Shown here: piece after piece, positions 1-6,038 of the stretch
Numbering within the stretch: position 1 is the stretch's first letter
Layout: every line of letters begins with the position of its first letter
Assembly (NCBI GenBank): GCA_900547915.1
Contig: URIN01000040.1
Coordinates: 1-8,689, forward strand
Reading direction: 5' to 3'
Origin: an uncultured Clostridium sp.
GTDB lineage: Bacteria > Bacillota > Clostridia > Oscillospirales > Acutalibacteraceae
Length of the DNA: 8,689 bases
Notes under the pieces: model-generated
Databases searched by the model: none
What the model was told of the DNA's origin: nothing
The model's input: only the letters and a program-made list of their open reading frames with translations
Translations under genes and position numbers: made by a program

Positions 1-535
1 AGCGGTGATATTCGCCCATCTCAAGAACTGCCTGCACCATCTGACGTTTCATAAGTCTGAAATCAGACGCGCCGTTTACAAACGGAACATCAGCAACTTT
101 ATTAATAATCTTATAAAACGCGGATTTCATTGCGCTCATAAGTTTATTCTCCTTGCGCTCCTCCTGATAAGCGGTAACGCAGTCAACATCCGGATTTTCT
201 TTCATTATAGATAGCATCTGAAGAACAACTTCGGGACGCTGCTGCAAATCCGCGTCAATAAGGCAGACAAGATCTCCGCGCACGGCGTTGAGGCCTGCGT
301 AGATTGCCGCCTCTTTGCCGAAATTACGGCTGAAAGAAAGCACCTGTATCTGAGAATCCTTATGCTCCTCATACATTTTTTTGAGCAGTTCGTAAGTTTT
401 ATCCTTACTGCCGTCATTTACAAAGACAAATTCGTAATCATCAACCTTGCCGTCAAAAACTTTTTTGACTTCGGAATAGAATTTTTCAACATTTCCCTCT
501 TCGTTATAGCAGGGAACTACAAGTGAAAGTTTCAT
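1..535 (-). CDS. Family 2 glycosyltransferase, DPM1/GtrB-like (3' part cut by window edge)
   Basis: This is the first 178 codons of a GT-A fold glycosyltransferase. Enzymes of this group usually move a sugar from a nucleotide donor to polyprenyl phosphate or another cell-envelope acceptor at the inner membrane face. The N-terminus begins MKLSLVVPCYNEEGNV, the classic GT2 nucleotide-binding start. It is followed by FVNDGSKDKT, then SFSRNFGKEAAIYAGL, and the metal/donor motif DADLQQRPE, which matches the DxDLQ signature of the dolichol-phosphate mannosyltransferase/GtrB branch. The readable part ends in EMGEYHR, where relatives have the ExxRxxRG region, so C-terminal membrane helices, if any, are off the window. 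The start is supported by AAGAGG (542-547 on the complement) six bases upstream. A leftward promoter is visible at 601-629. Donor and acceptor cannot be read from the sequence. Confidence 0.93.
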   Translation of the reverse strand, partial: MKLSLVVPCYNEEGNVEKFYSEVKKVFDGKVDDYEFVFVNDGSKDKTYELLKKMYEEHKDSQIQVLSFSRNFGKEAAIYAGLNAVRGDLVCLIDADLQQRPEVVLQMLSIMKENPDVDCVTAYQEERKENKLMSAMKSAFYKIINKVADVPFVNGASDFRLMKRQMVQAVLEMGEYHR

Positions 536-600
536 TTTAAACCTCTTGATAATTTAATACTTCTGCAATAAAACAGATGATTTCCGTTAACACCGTTGTT

Positions 601-629
601 ATTGTAACACAACATATCGGCAAAAACAA
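601..629 (-). promoter_or_regulatory. Putative sigma-A promoter of the GT2 gene
   Basis: On the complement there is TTGTTT (624-629), a 17-base spacer, and TACAAT (601-606) preceded by TG-n, giving an extended -10 of the form TGtTACAAT. The -35 matches consensus at only three positions, so the extended -10 carries the call. The predicted leader to the GT2 start is about 60 bases. Confidence 0.45.
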
Positions 630-683
630 CAACCAAATAACAATATTTATAATTATTAAGGTATTTGTAAATTATTCAAGTTT

Positions 684-713
684 TTGACGCTTACACTTTT
701 AAACTGATGTAAA
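684..713 (+). promoter_or_regulatory. Putative promoter of the acyltransferase gene
   Basis: TTGACG at 684-689 is a 5/6 match to the -35 consensus. After 18 bases comes TGTAAA (708-713), preceded by TGa at 705-707, an extended -10 arrangement. The -10 itself is only a 4/6 match. It coincides with the left arm of the 708-725 palindrome, which would let a bound repressor block RNA polymerase. The predicted leader is about 135 bases. No better promoter was seen nearer the start codon. Confidence 0.35.
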
Positions 714-725
714 CACAGGTTTACA
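708..725. promoter_or_regulatory. Palindromic operator candidate 1
   Basis: TGTAAAC-ACAG-GTTTACA is a perfect inverted repeat with 7-base arms and a 4-base spacer. It overlaps the proposed -10 of the acyltransferase promoter. The size and symmetry fit a dimeric helix-turn-helix repressor, for example of the TetR family. No regulator gene lies next to it, so the binding protein is unknown. Confidence 0.6.
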
Positions 726-739
726 GTGGCGCAACTAAG

Positions 740-757
740 CGTAAAACGCGATTTACA
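740..757. promoter_or_regulatory. Palindromic operator candidate 2
   Basis: CGTAAAA-CGCG-ATTTACA has the same 7-4-7 layout as the palindrome at 708-725. Its inner core GTAAA-n-CGCG-n-TTTAC is perfectly symmetric. The centre lies exactly 32 bases (about three helical turns) from the first site. Further single half-sites follow: TGTAAAC at 767-773 and ATTTACA at 794-800. The repetition argues that this is a real binding region rather than a chance palindrome. Confidence 0.55.
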
Positions 758-855
758 TTTTGAGGATGTAAACAAAAGTTAATGGTAGATTCGATTTACA
801 GCGGGTAAGATAAAATTGCACTGCAAAGAGCAAAACACACGGAGGTAATACAATA

Positions 856-2124
856 ATGAAGAACAACCATGCAAAATTTTTACCGCTTGACAATGCTGCA
901 AAAATATATCCTGCTGCAATGACAAAAAAATGGAATGCGGTTTTTGCCATATCAGTTTATTTAAAAGAAGAAGTAAATAAAGATAAACTCAGAGAAGCAG
1001 TTGAAGATCTTGAAAAAAGATTTCCCAGCTTTTATGTTTGCCTGAAAAAGGGAATGTTTTGGGATTATTTCTACAAAGCGGAAAGTCTTGATATAATTAC
1101 CGATTCAAAAGACTTATGCAAACCCATAAATACCAATGATAAAAAGCGCCCGCTTTTCAGAATAATAACAAACGGCTGCGAGTTAAGGTGTGAGTTTTTC
1201 CACGCAGTAACTGACGGATCAGGAGCCATGGAATTTGTAAAGGCACTGATGCTCAGATATTTACAGCTTTGCGGATGCGAAGTAAGAGATGCAAAATCTT
1301 ACGGAATAAAGGAGTGCAAAGACGCGCCTAACAAAAGCGAGTTTGAGGACGATTTTCTTAAGATTTATGACGGCAGCAAAGGAGCGGCAAGAAAAGGCAA
1401 AAAGGCCTACCAAATAAAAATTGAAAAGGAAAAAGAGGGATTTTACAGAGACGAAGTGTGCATACCGCTTTCAAATTTAAAAAAACTGACAAAAAAATAT
1501 GACTGCACCGTTACTCAGTTTATAACCGCCGCTTACGCCATGGCTCTTATAAACATCTATAACGATGACTGCCGCAACACAAAAAAGCCGCTTATAATCT
1601 CAATACCTGTTAATCTCAGAAAATATTGGAAAAGCGGCACACTGAGGAATTTTTCATCGTTTATAACTGCTGATGTTTCGCCAAGCGGAAATATGAGTTT
1701 TGAAGCAGTGCTCAGCGAAATAAAAAAAGAAATGGGAGAAAAAATAAGCAAAGAGCATCTTTACAGTGATGTATGCCGCAATGTTTCTGATGAAAAGATG
1801 CTTATTTCTCGCCTTGCACCGTCATTTTTGAAAAAGCCCGTTATGAAAACTGCTTTCAGACTATTCGGCGAAAGAAAATACACATCAACAGTTACAAATC
1901 TGGGCTCTGTAAAACTGCCGCCAGAAATGGAAGAGCACATAAATATGATTACCGTAACACTTGGCGAAACATATATAAACCCGATAAACTGCGCCGTAGT
2001 AAGCTTTTCAGACACGCTTTGCGCCACACTTTCATTTGCCGGAAACGGTTTTGAGATAGTAAGATACTTTATGGATATACTTCAGTCAAACGGTCTTAAA
2101 GTCTCCTGTGCAGGTGCAGTATAA
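856..2124 (+). CDS. HxxxDG acyltransferase, alcohol acetyltransferase/condensation-domain superfamily
   Basis: This 422-residue protein probably moves an acyl group from CoA or a carrier protein to an alcohol or amine. The active-site motif HAVTDG lies at residues 116-121, with His116 the expected catalytic base, matching the HxxxDG signature of the chloramphenicol acetyltransferase-like fold (condensation domains, PapA5, alcohol acetyltransferases, BAHD enzymes). The N-terminal LPLDNAAKIYPAA and the later TNLGSVKLP near residue 350 fit the two-lobed architecture of this group and its usual length. No signal peptide or membrane helix is evident, so it is likely cytoplasmic. The start at 856 is set by GGAGG at 841-845, ten bases upstream. 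It stands alone between its promoter/operator region and a strong terminator. The substrate is unknown; a lipid or small-molecule ester role is inference only. Confidence 0.85.
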   Translation: MKNNHAKFLPLDNAAKIYPAAMTKKWNAVFAISVYLKEEVNKDKLREAVEDLEKRFPSFYVCLKKGMFWDYFYKAESLDIITDSKDLCKPINTNDKKRPLFRIITNGCELRCEFFHAVTDGSGAMEFVKALMLRYLQLCGCEVRDAKSYGIKECKDAPNKSEFEDDFLKIYDGSKGAARKGKKAYQIKIEKEKEGFYRDEVCIPLSNLKKLTKKYDCTVTQFITAAYAMALINIYNDDCRNTKKPLIISIPVNLRKYWKSGTLRNFSSFITADVSPSGNMSFEAVLSEIKKEMGEKISKEHLYSDVCRNVSDEKMLISRLAPSFLKKPVMKTAFRLFGERKYTSTVTNLGSVKLPPEMEEHINMITVTLGETYINPINCAVVSFSDTLCATLSFAGNGFEIVRYFMDILQSNGLKVSCAGAV

Positions 2125-2129
2125 AATAC

Positions 2130-2175
2130 AAACAAAAATACCGGTCTGCTTAAAAGCATTCCGGTATTTTTGTTT
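2130..2175. terminator. Bidirectional intrinsic terminator between convergent genes
   Basis: There is a perfect 15-bp stem: AAACAAAAATACCGG (2130-2144) pairs with CCGGTATTTTTGTTT (2161-2175). The 16-base loop holds a second small hairpin (TGCT-TAAA-AGCA). A-rich and T-rich flanks on either side let it work for both the acyltransferase (+) and the membrane-protein gene arriving from the right (-). Confidence 0.85.
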
Positions 2176-2179
2176 TCGG

Positions 2180-2198
2180 AGGATAAAAGACTTATCCT
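2180..2198. terminator. Small secondary hairpin, possible backup terminator
   Basis: AGGATAA (2180-2186) and TTATCCT (2192-2198) form a 7-bp stem with a 5-base loop, followed on the plus strand by TTTT. It is short and low in G/C, so it is at best an auxiliary to the main hairpin at 2130-2175. Confidence 0.3.
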
Positions 2199-2221
2199 TT
2201 TAAGAGGTAAATTTACTGTTC

Positions 2222-2944
2222 TTACAAGCCGCCGCCGCGTTCTTTTTCCCTAAGCTTTTTCATATATTTCATTCCAAAATATGTGCCGAGAGCCGAAACA
2301 ACGGTAATAACTGCAAAAGCAGCAATAAAGAGGGTGTAATTATTATCTATCAGACTGCTTCCGCAATATGTGGAGGAAATTATTGCAGGTATTCTGGCAA
2401 TTCCCGTTATTATCAAAAACGGCAAGAATTTCGTATCAGTAAGTCCTATAAAATATGTAATTATATCTTTTGGGGTGCCGGGTATGAGATAAATTATAAA
2501 AAGCAAAAGGTATTTCTTTTTTGAATTTTTTATAAAGTTCCACTCGTTTATTTTATCTATATCAACAAAAAGCCTAACAAATTTTACGCCAAACACTCTT
2601 GTGAGGACTAAAATTACAAATGAACCTATTTCAGTTCCCAGCATGCAGTAAAAAAGCCCGCCGAATGTGCCCCACACATAGCCTGAACCTATTTCAAGAG
2701 GCTCGGCAGGAATTATCTTAACAACAGTCTGAAAAGCCCTAATAAAGACGAACACGGCGTTTGCAGGCACCGAAAAACTGTCAAGCCACGCTTTAAAAGT
2801 CTTTTGGTCTGAGATAACGCTCATAAGTTCCCTGCCTAAAGTTAAATAAAGCGTCAAAAAGCAGCCTGCAACAACAGCCGCCGAAACGCAGCCTAATATC
2901 AGCTGCCGTTTTGAAACGCTTTTTGTTCTTAGCATTTTATACAT
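2222..2944 (-). CDS. TVP38/TMEM64 family (VTT/DedA-like) membrane protein
   Basis: This is a 240-residue integral membrane protein of the SNARE-associated/VTT superfamily, whose relatives (DedA proteins, TMEM41B, VMP1) move lipids across membranes. A first helix lies at about residues 14-36. The VTT region (about 65-195) contains IIPAEPLEIGSGYVWG, then FIIYLIPGTPKD with the hallmark PGTPKD at 155-160, then GLTDTKFLPF and a final helix at about 203-224. The tail is basic (KKLREKER). An upstream in-frame start would add 31 residues lying inside the preceding gene, but the ATG at 2944 is preferred. It overlaps the GT8 stop by one base (TAATG), sits ten bases after GAGG (2955-2958 on the complement), and gives the usual family length. 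Translational coupling suggests joint function with the glycosyltransferase. The cargo lipid is not known for this subfamily. Confidence 0.9.
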   Translation of the reverse strand: MYKMLRTKSVSKRQLILGCVSAAVVAGCFLTLYLTLGRELMSVISDQKTFKAWLDSFSVPANAVFVFIRAFQTVVKIIPAEPLEIGSGYVWGTFGGLFYCMLGTEIGSFVILVLTRVFGVKFVRLFVDIDKINEWNFIKNSKKKYLLLFIIYLIPGTPKDIITYFIGLTDTKFLPFLIITGIARIPAIISSTYCGSSLIDNNYTLFIAAFAVITVVSALGTYFGMKYMKKLREKERGGGL

Positions 2945-3753
2945 TACACAGCCGCCTCGAATCCCGCCGTTACTGAAACCGGCGCTTTTTTTTCGTGCCA
3001 GAAAAAATTGAGCTGGCCGCGGTAATTCGGTTTCCAAGGCTTGTTTTTGCCGTTATAATGCACAAAAACAGTGTTTTGTTTTACCCAGCCAAGGTCAAGG
3101 CTGTTTCTTTTGTATGTAGCTTCATCAAGATTATAGAAACAAGGATTTATTGAAATAATCTTATCCTTAAACAACGCGTTTATAACATCCTGATCCGCCT
3201 GATAAAGTGTTCTGCCTTTTTTTGAAATATAGCTGAATATCTCGTCTGCGGTAATGCTCTTTCTCATATTGTCTACATTTATCATAAGCACGCCAGCATT
3301 TATATAATCGCTGTGCCTGCCGAGGTTCAGTCTCATTCTGTTGAAGGCTTTTATCACTCCCCTTGTATGACCAGCACCTGCGAAAACCATATCCCCGAAG
3401 TCTATATTATATAAAAGCCTTACTGAATTGAGAACGGCAATATCAGGGTCAAGATACAATATTCTGTGCACATCCTGAGGCAGATATTCAAAGAGCAGAA
3501 GCCTGTAATACGTCTCTTTTGAGATGCGCTTAGTAAAATGCGCACCGTCAAAAAGCTCCGATGCAATCTTTATGGGATGCAGTTTTATTCTGCCGCAGTC
3601 AACACCGTTTTGTATGTATGTCAGATCCGTAAATGTAAGCGAACTGTGAGCAATATAAACATCGAATTCATCTCTGTTAGATGCAACAAGAGTTTTCAGC
3701 ATACGTATCAAAACATCAGAGTAATTTGCATCTATTGTAACAAGAATATTCAT
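2944..3753 (-). CDS. Family 8 glycosyltransferase
   Basis: This 269-residue GT-A fold retaining glycosyltransferase (GT8, LgtC/glycogenin type) probably adds glucose or galactose from a UDP-sugar to a cell-envelope glycan or glycolipid. In order: MNILVTIDANY at the N-terminus, the metal-binding DxD in YLDPDIAVL (Asp102 and Asp104), INAGVLMINV at 151-160, QADQDVINALF at about 186-195, and the C-terminal metal/donor motif HYNGKNKPW at 232-240 (His232). Length is normal for a GT8 catalytic domain. A longer reading frame adds ten residues upstream, but the chosen ATG sits eight bases after AAGGAG (3762-3767 on the complement). No signal peptide or membrane anchor is evident. It is the first gene of a two-gene leftward unit with the VTT membrane protein, suggesting a lipid-linked sugar pathway (inference). 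Confidence 0.93.
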   Translation of the reverse strand: MNILVTIDANYSDVLIRMLKTLVASNRDEFDVYIAHSSLTFTDLTYIQNGVDCGRIKLHPIKIASELFDGAHFTKRISKETYYRLLLFEYLPQDVHRILYLDPDIAVLNSVRLLYNIDFGDMVFAGAGHTRGVIKAFNRMRLNLGRHSDYINAGVLMINVDNMRKSITADEIFSYISKKGRTLYQADQDVINALFKDKIISINPCFYNLDEATYKRNSLDLGWVKQNTVFVHYNGKNKPWKPNYRGQLNFFWHEKKAPVSVTAGFEAAV

Positions 3754-3761
3754 AACACACA

Positions 3762-3767
3762 CTCCTT
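3762..3767 (-). promoter_or_regulatory. Ribosome binding site of the GT8 gene
   Basis: On the complement AAGGAG lies eight bases before the ATG at 3753. It favours that start over an upstream in-frame codon ten residues earlier that has no such site. Confidence 0.75.
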
Positions 3768-3895
3768 TTCGTTTCTTTACCACAATAATATCCTGCTGCT
3801 TTTAAATCGGAGTAAAACAAAAATAAAGAAATGTTAAGAAGCCGCTAAAAACCGATTTTATTCTCCGTTTTCAGCTTAACACAGCCTGAATTTTA

Positions 3896-3922
3896 ACAAA
3901 AAGCGGCGCTTATCATAAAATG
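3896..3922 (+). promoter_or_regulatory. Possible mother-cell (sigma-K/E-type) promoter of the cotJC fragment
   Basis: CATAAAATG at 3914-3922 resembles the CATAnnnTA -10 box of sigma-K and the related sigma-E box. An AC dinucleotide lies 16 bases upstream (3896-3897), where sigma-K promoters carry theirs. The boxes are short and the region is A/T-rich, so chance occurrence is quite possible. The assignment leans on the downstream gene being a spore-coat catalase. Confidence 0.25.
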
Positions 3923-3937
3923 AAATGACTACTAAAA

Positions 3938-3943
3938 AAGGAG
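3938..3943 (+). promoter_or_regulatory. Ribosome binding site of the cotJC fragment
   Basis: AAGGAG lies eight bases before the ATG at 3952. It supports a start at MFNYIKKLQYP, as in CotJC proteins, rather than the longer frame nine residues upstream. Its quality shows that the truncated gene was a real translated gene. Confidence 0.75.
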
Positions 3944-3951
3944 CAAATTTT

Positions 3952-4155
3952 ATGTTTAATTATATAAAAAAACTGCAGTATCCCATCAACATCAAACACT
4001 GTGACCCAAAAGCCGCAAGTCTTATAATTTCACAATACGGCGGCCCAGACGGAGAACTCGGTGCATCACTGCGCTATCTTTCTCAGCGTTATTCAATGCC
4101 ACTGCCCGAATTAAAAGGCCTGCTTACAGATATAGGCGTGGAGGTATCACAATGA
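3952..4155 (+). pseudogene. cotJC: CotJC-type manganese catalase, 5' fragment interrupted by a mobile element
   Basis: The first 64 residues match the N-terminus of CotJC, a spore-coat protein of the manganese catalase family. MFNYIKKLQYPINI corresponds to the family's KKLQYPV start, then come QYGGPDGELGASLRYLSQRY and KGLLTDIGVE. Full-length CotJC is about 190 residues. Here the similarity stops where relatives continue EEFAHLEM, the segment giving the ExxH metal ligands. The frame instead reads V-S-Q-stop in foreign DNA. The glutamate of DGELG, an expected first metal ligand, remains, but the rest of the four-helix active site is missing, so this fragment cannot be an active catalase. No 3' half is found elsewhere in the window. 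Either the element reaches past the right edge, with excision possibly restoring the gene, or the remainder has been lost. Confidence 0.85.
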
Positions 4156-5768
4156 ATACTTTTAGCCTCGTAAGCCTCTATTTCACGCTTACCTTTGATA
4201 ATCTGCCCTTGCCATTTTTCATGGAGCATACTTAGATGTATATCCATTTTTCTGTCCTTGTACACAACTATTTTATCAATCAGTCCGCGATAGAACATAT
4301 CGTTCCACTCGTTGCCCGATAGCAGATTTTCTATATACCTTTGTGTATCGGATATGATATTTTCCTTTTCTGCAAGGAGATTATCAAAGTCTTTCTGTTT
4401 TGCAATCTGTGACTTGATTTCGTCAATTTCATTATCAAGTTTTCCCTTTGCTTCTCGGTATTCCTGAGTGGTTATATCACCGCTTATGAGAATATCAAGG
4501 AGCCTTTTCTTTTTGTTTTCTTCCTTTTCAAGTTGTTTTGTCAGGTGAGCAATAGTATTAAGTTTGTTGTTGCTTTGCAGAACTGTTTTCAGTGCTTTGG
4601 TCATCTTATCAATAATCTGCACCTTTTCAAGATCTATATCTTTAACAACCATCATTAAAAGTTGGCGCAAATCTCTGTCGCTTATTGAGTTTGTTGCGCA
4701 GCCGACTTGCAGTTCGTTCTTGTCCTTTTGCTTTGAGCCGTTCTTTTGACTTTCAGCGCACACCCATTTTTCAAGCACATTTCCGTTACTGTATTTTTTC
4801 TGTCTATGCACAAACGAACTGCCACATTCGCCACACTTGATTTTGCCGCTCATAGCATATCGGTTTGCATATTTTGCTTTCGTTTTTTCGTCAGGTCTGC
4901 GACGGGCAAGTTCTCGCTGAACTGCATCAAATCGTTCTCGTGATATTATGGGTTCGTGATGATTTCGTATGGTCACAAATTCAAGTTCTCCCTTGTTGTA
5001 CTTTTTCTGATGAGTAAGATAGTCGGCGGTATATGTCTTTTGCTGAACAAGGTCGCCGCAGTATTTTTCATTTTTAAGAACTCGCAGAATTACGGTGCAT
5101 GACCAGTCTTTCATTCTTGTTGATGTGGGAACACCCTCTGCACGAAGTTCTTTTGCAATTCTATGTACTCCCTTGCCTTCATCAAGAAATTTGTGATAGA
5201 TAAGCCTTACCGTTTCAGCACCCTGCTCGTTAATAATCAATTCACCATTGCGAACATCATATCCCAGCATATCCTTTCCGAATACCTTCCCCTGCTCCAT
5301 CATTCTGCGTTGTCCCCATTTAACTCGTTCAGAAGTTTTACGGCTTTCCTCCTGAGCAATGGTAGAGAGCAGGGCAAGCCGCATTTCTCCGTCATTGTCA
5401 AGGGTATAGATATTATCGTTCATAAACATAACGCCTATGCCCAGAGCCTTAAGCTCACGAGTGTAACTGATACTGTCAACTATGTTACGGGCAAATCTGC
5501 TGATTTCCTTCGTTATAATCAAATCAAATTTATGTTCCCTTGCATCTGCAATCATTCTGTTAAAGGCATCACGCTTTTTAGTGTTAGTTCCGCTTATACC
5601 CTCGTCAACATAGATTTCATACATCTTCCATAAAGGATTTCGTTTAATAAATTCATCAAAATATCTCTGCTGACTTTCAAGGGAATTTGCCTGATCGCAA
5701 CTGTCAGTGGATACTCTGCAGTACGCTGCAACAGTCATTATCTTATCATCCATAAATGTATTGAACAT
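4089..5768 (-). CDS. Large serine recombinase (site-specific integrase/excisionase)
   Basis: This 559-residue DNA integrase catalyses insertion and excision of a mobile element through a 5'-phosphoserine intermediate. The N-terminal resolvase domain spans about residues 12-155. It has AAYCRVSTD with catalytic Ser20 flanked by Arg18, EGISGTNTKKRDAFNRM, and ITKEISRFARN with the conserved arginines. A recombinase domain follows at about 165-290 (GYDVRNGELIINE; LKNEKYCGDLVQQ). A zinc ribbon follows with Cys312, Cys315, Cys337 and Cys357, then a Lys/Glu-rich coiled coil at about 405-475 and a C-terminal tail. All expected parts are intact. The start at 5768 has only a weak GGTG-type ribosome site; the methionine at residue 11, directly before TVAAYCRVS, is an alternative. 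Its 3' end crosses the junction at about 4144 into cotJC, so the final 18 residues are host-encoded and overlap cotJC antisense. Confidence 0.95.
   Translation of the reverse strand: MFNTFMDDKIMTVAAYCRVSTDSCDQANSLESQQRYFDEFIKRNPLWKMYEIYVDEGISGTNTKKRDAFNRMIADAREHKFDLIITKEISRFARNIVDSISYTRELKALGIGVMFMNDNIYTLDNDGEMRLALLSTIAQEESRKTSERVKWGQRRMMEQGKVFGKDMLGYDVRNGELIINEQGAETVRLIYHKFLDEGKGVHRIAKELRAEGVPTSTRMKDWSCTVILRVLKNEKYCGDLVQQKTYTADYLTHQKKYNKGELEFVTIRNHHEPIISRERFDAVQRELARRRPDEKTKAKYANRYAMSGKIKCGECGSSFVHRQKKYSNGNVLEKWVCAESQKNGSKQKDKNELQVGCATNSISDRDLRQLLMMVVKDIDLEKVQIIDKMTKALKTVLQSNNKLNTIAHLTKQLEKEENKKKRLLDILISGDITTQEYREAKGKLDNEIDEIKSQIAKQKDFDNLLAEKENIISDTQRYIENLLSGNEWNDMFYRGLIDKIVVYKDRKMDIHLSMLHEKWQGQIIKGKREIEAYEAKSIHCDTSTPISVSRPFNSGSGIE
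4137..4148. other. Insertion junction (attachment-site half) inside cotJC
   Basis: Codons for G-V-E of the catalase end at about 4143. The next expected codon, GAG or GAA for Glu, is replaced by GTA TCA CAA TGA. The switch from catalase to element sequence therefore falls at about 4143-4145, within or next to GGAGGT. Large serine recombinases cross over at a 2-bp core, so the exact point cannot be set without the other junction or an uninterrupted relative. Confidence 0.6.
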
Positions 5769-5819
5769 AAATTCACCACTTCAGAAACAACAAGAATATT
5801 CAAACATTAAAAAATCCAG

Positions 5820-5984
5820 TTATATTTTAAGCATTTCTTTAAGTCTTTCGTACTGAGTGTAGTCTATCCTGCCGCTATCCTTTAGGGCAAGGAGCACTGC
5901 CCCCTCAAGCACGATTTCAAATTCTTTACTTTTCAAGCTTTCGGCATAATCCTTTGGTCTGTTTAAGATGATTTTTGTTTTCAT
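5820..5984 (-). CDS. Small 54-residue protein upstream of the recombinase, unknown
   Basis: The product starts MKTKIILNRPKDYAESL and continues through a segment rich in Glu and Leu to end YERLKEMLKI. It has no membrane helix, signal peptide or cysteine motif. The C-terminal half (LLALKDSGRIDYTQYERLKEML) loosely recalls the short SHOCT-type helical domain, a weak resemblance only. GAGG (5994-5997 on the complement) lies nine bases before the ATG, and the recombinase starts 51 bases downstream on the same strand, so the two are probably co-transcribed. Its position next to the integrase makes a recombination directionality factor or integrase regulator a reasonable guess, not an identification. 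The right-hand operon is terminated just upstream, so this pair needs its own promoter within 5985-6042. Confidence 0.7.
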   Translation of the reverse strand: MKTKIILNRPKDYAESLKSKEFEIVLEGAVLLALKDSGRIDYTQYERLKEMLKI

Positions 5985-6038
5985 CACAATGCACCTCAAG
6001 GATTTTTATGCAAAGCAAGATTGTCCTTATTCAATTAC

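Noticed and set aside
205..417. 70-codon minus-strand open frame at the left edge
   Set aside because: It is a different frame of the GT2 gene, whose own frame carries the full set of GT2 motifs.
597..609. TGTTA-TTG-TAACA palindrome overlapping the GT2 promoter, considered as an operator
   Set aside because: The arms are only five bases, it is A/T-rich, it is not repeated nearby, and it largely follows from the -10 sequence.
541..855. Search of the 320-base intergenic region for an RNA gene or riboswitch
   Set aside because: Apart from the promoter elements and TGTAAAC palindromes, no stable hairpin series, terminator/antiterminator or known aptamer core was seen.
2945..3037. N-terminal extension of 31 residues for the VTT membrane protein
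   Set aside because: It lies wholly within the GT8 coding region in another frame, has no ribosome binding site, and the TAATG-coupled ATG at 2944 gives the normal family length.
3739..3752. Shared 14-base string AACAAGAATATTCA here and at 5789-5802, considered as a direct repeat or attachment site
   Set aside because: The first copy is coding sequence of the GT8 start and neither copy lies at the catalase junction; a chance match in A/T-rich DNA is likely.
3841..3907. GCCGCT ... AGCGGC inverted repeat 67 bases across in the GT8/cotJC intergenic region, considered as a transposon end or terminator
   Set aside because: The arms are only six bases, the loop is long, there is no adjacent U-run in the right place, and there is no matching repeat at the insertion junction.
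5163..5633. 156-codon plus-strand open frame opposite the recombinase
   Set aside because: It is antisense to the resolvase and recombinase domains, shows no recognisable motif or ribosome site, and is a shadow of a clearly real gene.
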